A stretch of 64,000 bases of DNA from Steinernema hermaphroditum (lineage: Eukaryota; Nematoda; Chromadorea; Rhabditida; Steinernematidae). The position numbers were made by a program, and so were the translations under genes. Where the stretch lies: the NCBI GenBank assembly GCA_030435675.1, contig CM059623.1:7838012-7902011 (forward strand), given 5' to 3'. The notes under the pieces are model-generated. The model worked only from the letters and a program-made list of their open reading frames with translations, was not told where the DNA came from and searched no databases. Shown here piece by piece: positions 56,450-64,000 of the stretch. Numbering within the stretch: the stretch's first letter is position 1; each line of letters opens with the position of its first letter.

Positions 56450-57617
56450 GGCGCTGATCGTGTGCGCGATCGAGGTGTGCTTCGGACTCATCTGCCTCCT
56501 CCTCAACGCCATCCACTTCGCCATCTACCTCCCCGGCTACAAGGGCAAGGGCTCTCCGGGCTTCGTCCTCTTCTGCACCCTCGTCGAGCTGGCCATCTTC
56601 TACTCCTTCAAGGTAGGCGCCTCTTCTGCACCTCTGACCCTGCACCTCTGACTGCAGGTCCTCTTCGTGATCGGCATCATGGAGCGCCGGGCGCGGCTCA
56701 TCCGCATCCAGCTCTTCTTCCAGTACACCACATGCGTCGTCCTCCTCATCAACACGGCCTTCACTCTCGCCAGCGACTTCGGAGGCTACAACGAGGAGCA
56801 GGTCTACGCGAAGCGCGACCCGGGCCTCATGCGCTTCGTCGCCTTCCTCTCGCTCGCCTTCGTCTTCGTGCAGCTCTTCCTCCGTCTCATGACCGTTCCC
56901 GTCTTCAACTTCATCAACGACTCCCGGAAGTTCAGGTGCGTCCCTACCGTATCCCCTCGCGAAACTTCTTCAGGAAGGCGCTGCACAACTCCCAGTGGCG
57001 CTACCGGAAGCGAGTGTACTTCACCTACTGCTCGATCATGCACGAGGACGACGAGGAGCGCCGACGGAGTGCCCGGGGCGCGTTCGTGGAGAAGCCGACG
57101 CCCGACGCCTCCTCCGTCGACTCGACGCCGCGCGCAACGAAGGAGAGCGGGTGGGCGATCTCCTCGGCACCTCTGACCCTTTCTCTTCAGGGACGCCAGC
57201 AAGTCGCTCAGCTCGGCCTTGTCGGTCTCTGTGAACTCTTCGCGCAAGTCGTCTTCCACGCCCACCAAGAAGAAGACGGTGCGGAGCCCCCGGAGGACGA
57301 CACGAGGCTCCCACGGTGCGGAGCGCGAGCCCCTAATGACGTGGCGAGTCGCCGACGGAGGGGTCAACCAGCGCGTTAAGACCACTCGCGGCGGAGGAAT
57401 GCAGGTAGTCTTTGGGATCGGAGCCACCGTTGCACATGTTGCAGATCCAAATCCACATCGACAGAAAGACGGTCCGAAGACTGCTGGCGGCGGAGAAGAG
57501 CACGACGCCCTCGCGGTCGACGGAAAACACGGACGACGCGGAGGACGACGTCGGGAAATAATTTATATTAAATGTGTCTGCGAAAAACACCACAAGAAGA
57601 TAAAGTACAGTAGTTGA
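56450..57617 (+). CDS. Four-TM membrane protein with disordered tail
   Basis: The first visible exon begins at 56450 after ATCCCTTCAG; the initiator is probably in an unseen upstream exon. Membrane segments: [37 protein letters not shown] joined to [27 protein letters not shown] and [20 protein letters not shown]. An intron with CTACCGTATCCC before its acceptor leads to a basic/acidic cytoplasmic tail ([20 protein letters not shown], then [15 protein letters not shown]). The end is uncertain: this frame stays open to 57617, where it meets the end of arf-1, and a shorter spliced end near 57.38 kb is possible. Family not recognised. Confidence 0.55.
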
Positions 57618-57618
57618 A

Positions 57619-58314
<696 letters not shown>

Positions 58315-58492
58315 CTACTACCCTGAAACTGATGCCGGTGGTCACAACAAATAAGAGCACTTTCGAGCACAAGAATACGCGTGCGATCAATGAGCGGGCA
58401 AGAAGACACGTCAGCAGCGGGCAAAAACAATTATTCACGTCCGTCAGCCATCGCCCTTTCGTGCTCGACGATCGCGATTAGCGCTCTCCTGC

Positions 58493-58845
58493 TCAATTCT
58501 CGAAAAAAGAAAAAGGCCCGTTAAAGCGCCAAACTTCCTCGAAAAGCTCGTGAACAGCCTGAGTGACCGGAGGTGGACACCCGAAGCGGGCTACATGCAG
58601 CCGAACAATGGGAGAAGTCGACGGAAAGTGGGCGACGGAAAGTGGTTCAGGAAGCCATCGACGATCGAAGAGTGGTCTTCCTTCAACTCGACAACGCGGC
58701 CGTCGAGAACAGTCTTTGTGTGGCGCGCTGCGTCGTAAGCGCGACGAGACGCGAGACGGCCCTGAGAGTGAACGACACGCTTCGGTCACACGTCAACGCG
58801 ACTGCAGCCATTCTGCAGGGTCCCGCCGAGAACTCCACCGTACCA
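58493..58845 (-). CDS. Hypothetical small protein, partial model
   Basis: Minus exons join to give WYGGVLGGTLQNGCSRVD (from 58845), GRLASRRAYDAARHTKTVLD and GRVVELKEDHSSIVDGFLNH. Through a 32-bp intron these join VTQAVHELFEEVWRFNGPFS and the stop at 58493. The start is not found, and the frames rely on two very short introns. Amphipathic helices near both ends look protein-like. It lies immediately upstream of arf-1 on the same strand. Family unknown; low certainty. Confidence 0.35.
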
Positions 58846-59104
58846 CTTTTGAAGCGCGCGGGGTGACTGAATTTCCGTTTTTTCCTTCCAGCTGGAGATG
58901 GAAAGCATGTTGGGATGCTGCGCTTCTGCGCCACATACCAGCGCTTTGTAGAATAGATTTGGTGGAAAAGGTACGTTTTCGATCGGCCACCTGTCCTAGA
59001 GAACCTGGATCTTAGAGATTGTCTGAGAATTCACGAAGGATTGTGCGCAATTTCGTGCCGAATCTCGTTGGAGAGGTTTGATTGATGTTGTGTTTCAGGT
59101 AACG

Positions 59105-60354
59105 ATGGCCACGAAGAGAGTGACATTTGCCGGACCGTCAGAAGATGATGGAGACGACGTTTACCCGGATGGAGAGTATTCCGCATCTGTAGCGAAGAAA
59201 CGGAAAGCGATCCGGGGCGGAGTGACAGACGACGTCGGCGATGACAACGCCTTTGAAGCCGATGCGGAAAAGCGGAAGGACGACAGCAAATCCTACCACA
59301 CGCTTGACAGCGATGAAGAGGACAACGTGAAATACGACAAGCTGGATATGCGAAAAGTATCGCCGGTTGTGGGGTCAGGACATTCATCTCCCATCGTTTC
59401 AGATTCATGGGCAAGAGGAAGCCACCGAAGAGTACGAGGGCGATATGAAAATTACCGCATTCAACATGAAGGAGGACATGGAGGAGGGCCATTTCGATTC
59501 AGCAGGAAACTTCATCTTCAACAAGAACGAGGAGATCAAGGACGGCTGGCTGGACAACATTGATTGGACACAAGTCAAGCGAAGAGCTGGAAAGCACTGG
59601 TTGAAAGAGGTGAGCTGGGTTGGAATAGTTCGCCAAAACTCATGGGATTTGCACAGGAGAACGAATATGCCGATTATCCGTCCAAAGAACTGGGCAAACT
59701 CCAGTTGAAAGAACTGTATGAGAAGATCCTGACTTATCTGAAACCGACAGAAACCATCATGAATGCCATCAAGCGCATCGGGGCACAAAATAGTAAGTGG
59801 TTAAACTGTTAAAGAGAAGTAATTATTTCCTTGTAGAACTGAGCGCTGCCGAAGAAAGGAAACGTCGATGGGCGGCAAAGAAAGCCGGCACTGAGCTCGA
59901 GACCGATGAAACCAAGAAGGTGAAGGAGATCTCCGGACTCTCTGACACGTTAGTGTCGCAAGGCCACGCTGAGGCCTATCAGTACAGCAAAGAAAAGATC
60001 GAGAAGATGCTTGAGGACTTGGACCGTACGACTGTTGCCATAGATTCCCTGGACATGTTTGCTGACGAGGAACCTGGGCCATCGTCCACTGGAGAGTGTA
60101 AGAGTGCAATTTCGAAATTTAGCGTTACTGAAGCTGTTTCAGCTAATCCACCCGGAAGCGCTGTTGAAGAGCAAGTTATGTGGGAGTACAAACTGACGGA
60201 TGCCGACGATGCAGAAGTACTTGGTCCCGTGACAGCTGCTAAAATGGCAGAGCTTAAGGAAGCGAAGGAATCAGTTGCACAAGGCTTCGCCCGCCGCATG
60301 GGGAGCGAAACTTTCTACCGTGTTGCCCGTATTGATTTCGATCTCTATGACTGA
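59105..60354 (+). CDS. CD2BP2/Lin1-type U5 snRNP protein with GYF domain
   Basis: Start 59105 (MATKRVTFAGPSEDDGDD) six bases after TTTCAG. Exons join at LDMRK/IHGQEEATEEYEGDMKIT, GKHWLKE/ENEYADYPSK and GAQN/KLSAAEERKRR. The central conserved block is EGHFDSAGNFIFNKNEEIKD then GWLDNIDW, the CD2BP2 signature. The C-terminal GYF-type domain reads VMWEYKLTDADDAEVLGPVT, ...MAELKEA and GFARRMGSETFYRVARIDFD, stop 60354. CD2BP2 (yeast Lin1/Snu40) is a component of the 20S U5 snRNP and binds proline-rich ligands through the GYF domain. It is followed 167 bp later by tomm-7 in the same direction. Confidence 0.9.
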
Positions 60355-60520
60355 TATGTATCACTGGAAAATATGTATAGCTTTTGTTGCTGTGGTTGGA
60401 GTAAATACGTGACTTCGGCCTTTCGCCGTTAATGCCTCTCGATCTCCATTCGTATATGATATCTGCTTGGTTCTGCTTGAGGAGTGTCTCATTGTGGATA
60501 GTCCGTTTTAGTACGCAAGT

Positions 60521-60750
60521 ATGAAGCTTTCTCCCGGTCAGCAGAAGGTGATCAGCAACTCCGTCGACTACTTGCGCATCGCCGTCCAGTGGGGATTCGT
60601 CCCAGCTGTCGTTTATCTCGGTCAGTTTAGCCGCTTTTCAATGCACGGAGTGTATTAATTGTCGCTGGTTTAGGTTTCCGTCAAGGCCCTGATCCGCTTC
60701 CCACCGGAGAAATCCCTCATCTGACGATCTTCAGCCTTCTCTGGGGCTAA
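60521..60750 (+). CDS. tomm-7: TOM complex subunit TOMM7
   Basis: Two exons, 60521-60620 and 60674-60750, encode 58 residues. It begins MKLSPGQQKVISNS; the membrane segment IAVQWGFVPAVVYLGF and the tail DPLPTGEIP...FSLLWG match TOM7 (human RWGFIPLVIYLGFKRGADP, SLLWG). TOM7 is a tail-anchored regulator of the mitochondrial outer-membrane import pore and of PINK1 retention. A CGTTTTAG acceptor 12 bp before the ATG, together with the 166-bp gap after CD2BP2, suggests a downstream gene of an operon. Confidence 0.95.
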
Positions 60751-61759
<1,009 letters not shown>

Positions 61760-61948
61760 ATATTTTCCCGCGAATGACCTTCTGTGTTTTGACCATACGG
61801 AATGAGTTTCGCTCGTTGTTGTCGCGGTCTTGTTCATTAAATTGTTGTTACTCTAACCCTTCGTCTTTGTAATGGTTGGTTGGTTTCGCTTGCTCACTTA
61901 GAAGTCGGCCCTGACTTTGTAGTCAGTTTTCCATGAAGCGACAACGTC

Positions 61949-61954
61949 AATAAA
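61949..61954 (+). terminator. Polyadenylation signal (ubq-2)
   Basis: AATAAA 190 bp after the stop and just before the next acceptor at 61970-61975. Confidence 0.55.
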
Positions 61955-61975
61955 TTCTTACAAGATCTGGTTTAG

Positions 61976-62258
61976 GCTGTCGTTGTTTCGTGGATTTTGC
62001 TCCTCGCTCTCGTGGCAGCAGGGTCGCTGCTCACATTGGTGCCGATCTTCGTCTGCTGGAGGAGGGTGCGACGGGAGAAGCGAGATGACCATCTCCTGCA
62101 CGAAGTTCTTCTGCGCAGTTCGGACAAGACGTTTTCTACCAAGGTGGTTCAGCCGATTACTGGGCTACAGTAATCTGACACTTTAGCTCGCAGCTGTGCA
62201 TAACGCGTTCGTCGCCAACATGCGTCCCCGGAATCCCCCCGCGGCGAAGAAGACGTAG
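61976..62258 (+). CDS. Single-pass membrane protein, 5' end not found
   Basis: Exon 61976-62143 follows CTGGTTTAG and exon 62187-62258 follows CACTTTAG; they join in phase. The product has a membrane segment (VVVSWILLLALVAAGSLLTL, VPIFVCW) then a basic cytoplasmic part (RRVRREKRDDHLLHEVLLRS) ending NMRPRNPPAAKKT. No initiator ATG is visible between the L40 gene and 61976, so an upstream exon, or a start lost to an artefact, is needed. Family not recognised. Confidence 0.45.
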
Positions 62259-62331
62259 AGGCGCCGAGGGAAAACTGTTTTATTACTGTGCTCTACTGTA
62301 CATAGCGTTCGGGAAGAAAAGGCTGGGGCGG

Positions 62332-63343
62332 CTACGGCGAGTCGGCGAATTCCACTAGATTGTCGGAGTTCTTCTTGCTGGCGACCGCGGAGATCATCTT
62401 TCTGGGAGCCTTCTGGTTCTGCTTCTCGTCCGATGCTACGGTATTCGCCGCCGACGACGTTATCCACACGATAACATCGGATCCGTCGGTGGCGTTCCTC
62501 GGAAACGGATCTTCCGTGCGCTCCGCTCTGAAACGATCGGCTGCTTCGGGAGACTTTTAGACATTCGCGTACGATAGGGTTACGGTAGCGAGAGAGGATG
62601 AGATGAAGGAGAGGGGCGGCGAATCTGTGCTGTTGGCCGCATTCCCCGGAGCTCGACTGTAGTCGATGATGCGCCAGCCGACGTAGACGCAGAGGACGAT
62701 GGCAATGAGCGCCGCCTGGGCGTAGTAGACGTACTTCCGGATTTTGCGACGGTGCGCGTTGCGGATCTTCATCGACGCCGTCTCGGTCTCCGGCTGGTGC
62801 TCCTCGGGCCGAAGCGTCCCCCTCGGGGAGTTCGTGTTGGTCAGCGTCTGGAAGTGAGGCCCATTCTTGAACCTGTGGCCGCAGGGTTAGGGCGGTGGGG
62901 ACGGAACGGGCCTACCGAAGGCAATCGGCGATCTTCTTGAGCTGCGCCCAGCAGGAGTCGTCACCCTCGATCCTCGCGATCCGCGTCGGCGTTCCGAAGC
63001 GCGCCGCCGAGATGGCCGAGGAAGTGCCCGCTTGTTTGCCATGTCCGAGAGGGTAGAGGGAACCCCTGGAGGGATCGACCGGAAACGCTGAGCCGAGGAT
63101 CGCTGTAGCGGCAGGGCCATGACCTTCTTCAAGCTGAAAACGGCATTTTAGGAGTGCTCACGGAGTTAGTGGGACGTTTTCGGAACGGTCGAGCAGGCAG
63201 AGGGCGACGTCGCCGAGGGAATCGAAGGAGGCGAGGGTTGTCGCCATGAGGGGAGAGGAAAGAAAGGAACATACGTTGTCGAAGTCGGCGCATTTGCTTT
63301 CGCGCGTCGGAGGCGTCGAAGCCGCCGCGAAGCGCTGATTCAT
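62332..63343 (-). CDS. Single-TM protein, family not recognised
   Basis: Start 63343 (MNQRFAAASTPPTRESKCAD). A 185-bp intron leads in phase to LEEGHGPAATAILGSAFPVD, FGTPTRIARIEGDDSCWAQL and KKIADCLR. A 43-bp intron then joins FKNGPHFQTLTNTNSPRGTL and a basic juxtamembrane KIRNAHRRKIRKYVYYAQAA followed by TM ALIAIVLCVYVGWRII. The final exon (from about 62559) reads EDPFPRNATDGSDVIVWITS and ends KKNSDNLVEFADSP, stop 62332. The donor of the last intron is uncertain; its 3' part holds CTACCGTAACCC. It is tail to tail with the small membrane-protein gene at 61976-62258. Confidence 0.5.
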
Positions 63344-64000
63344 GGCAAAATTCTCTACTGAACGCCGATCATCCCGATTCCGGTTCCTTGGCCGCTATGC
63401 TGATCTGAAAGGCAGAAGGGTCAAGGGGCGCCGCGTCATCGCGGCTGACTCAGCGCGTCGGGTCGAATTCGTTAGAGCGGTTTCGGAGGACGTCGAAAGC
63501 GATCGACGTTAGGCGTGTGTTGACGTGGATCGACTCGCGACGGCGAATCTCGGGGAGGAACCGGTCTGCGTCCGAGGAGATCTCCCCGAAGAGGCCCGCG
63601 CGAAGGGAAACCCGATCTGTTTTTGGTTCGAAACGATTAGAGCGCCGCTGATCCCCATGGCCACTAGGGAACGCTGTGCCCAGAGGACTCTAAAAGAGTG
63701 CACACCTAATGCGAACGGCGAGGGCTTCTTCATACAGAGACATCGGAGTTTCCGCTACAGCACCCCGAACGCGAGTTTCGGCAAATCAGTCCCTAATGGG
63801 TCGACCAAACCTGCACTTTTAAGCCGAATTCGTCCGTTGCTCCACCCTACAGTACTCCGGAGACCACAATCCCCACTGGAGGGGCATGAAGAAGGCAAAC
63901 AGAAGTTACAAGAGTCTCCCAAAGTGCGCGCGCTGATATTCAAATTGATCGCTCATGGCGACTAATCCGCGCCTGTAGACCGATCGATCGGAGGTTTCCC
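63344..64000. other. Right-edge region without supported gene
   Basis: One 146-codon plus frame (63525-63965) starts MDRLATANLGEEPVCVRGDL but lacks splice or domain support. Otherwise GC-rich spacer, probably 5' of the minus-strand membrane-protein gene. Confidence 0.4.

Noticed and set aside
57333..57593. Minus frame with a membrane-like segment opposite the end of the four-TM gene
   Set aside because: The plus strand has matching splice sites and continuity; the minus frame has no partner exon.
63525..63965. 146-codon plus frame at the right edge
   Set aside because: No domain, splice or homology support.

Overview
This window is nuclear DNA from a metazoan, almost certainly a chromadorean nematode. 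Genes are dense and introns are mostly 32-60 bp with GT...AG ends. Several first exons follow a TTTCAG-type acceptor with no visible donor, as expected for spliced-leader trans-splicing. The ubiquitin moiety of the ubiquitin-L40 gene reads EASDT where vertebrates have EPSDT. Several genes have clear nematode orthologues (ced-5, daf-4, odr-4, npp-16, imph-1). I cannot name the species.

Layout. 1-6.5 kb: an LRR protein (minus, runs off the left edge), a stand-alone TAZ zinc-finger protein (plus) and a four-KH IMP/IGF2BP-type RNA-binding protein (minus). 6.6-9.8 kb: three nested foldback DNA elements flanked by TTAA, two of them carrying tRNA-like cores. 9.8-14.3 kb: three ER-associated protein genes, RNF5 (plus), ODR-4 (minus) and RNF121 (plus). 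14.6-21.7 kb: convergent NSRP1 (plus) and DDX55 (minus) genes, disturbed by an apparently perfect 2,863 bp tandem duplication that leaves one complete and one truncated copy of each. A small membrane-protein gene lies inside DDX55 intron 1. 22.1-25.7 kb: a NUP50-type nucleoporin (plus) and a GalNAc-transferase (minus) that ends in KDEL and has no lectin domain.

26.0-35.8 kb: an LTR retrotransposon with 344 bp LTRs and target duplication CACC, interrupted by a second LTR element in opposite orientation with target duplication CCCT. Both keep gag and neither has visible pol. 35.9-36.8 kb: a four-TM protein gene. 36.8-39.1 kb has no recognisable gene. 39.1-47.2 kb: a divergent pair, DOCK1/CED-5 (minus, three exons, 1,762 codons) and a type II TGF-beta/activin receptor kinase like DAF-4 (plus). 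47.3-50.4 kb: an M1-type ectopeptidase that keeps its zinc site but lacks two other catalytic elements. 51.5-52.4 kb: a bHLH transcription factor.

53.8-57.6 kb: a divergent pair of paralogous small secreted proteins beginning, after the signal peptide, with GCAP, followed by another four-TM gene. 57.6-62 kb: ARF1 (minus), then CD2BP2, TOMM7 and ubiquitin-L40 in tandem on plus. 62-63.3 kb: two small membrane-protein genes.

The gene content is mostly housekeeping and signalling. The most unusual material is the nested TTAA/tRNA-like foldback cluster, the nested pol-less LTR elements, the duplicated NSRP1/DDX55 locus, the KDEL-ended GalNAc-transferase, the free-standing TAZ protein and a heptamer (TACCGTA/TACGGTA) that recurs through introns and spacers. 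Exon boundaries were read by eye and were not computed.
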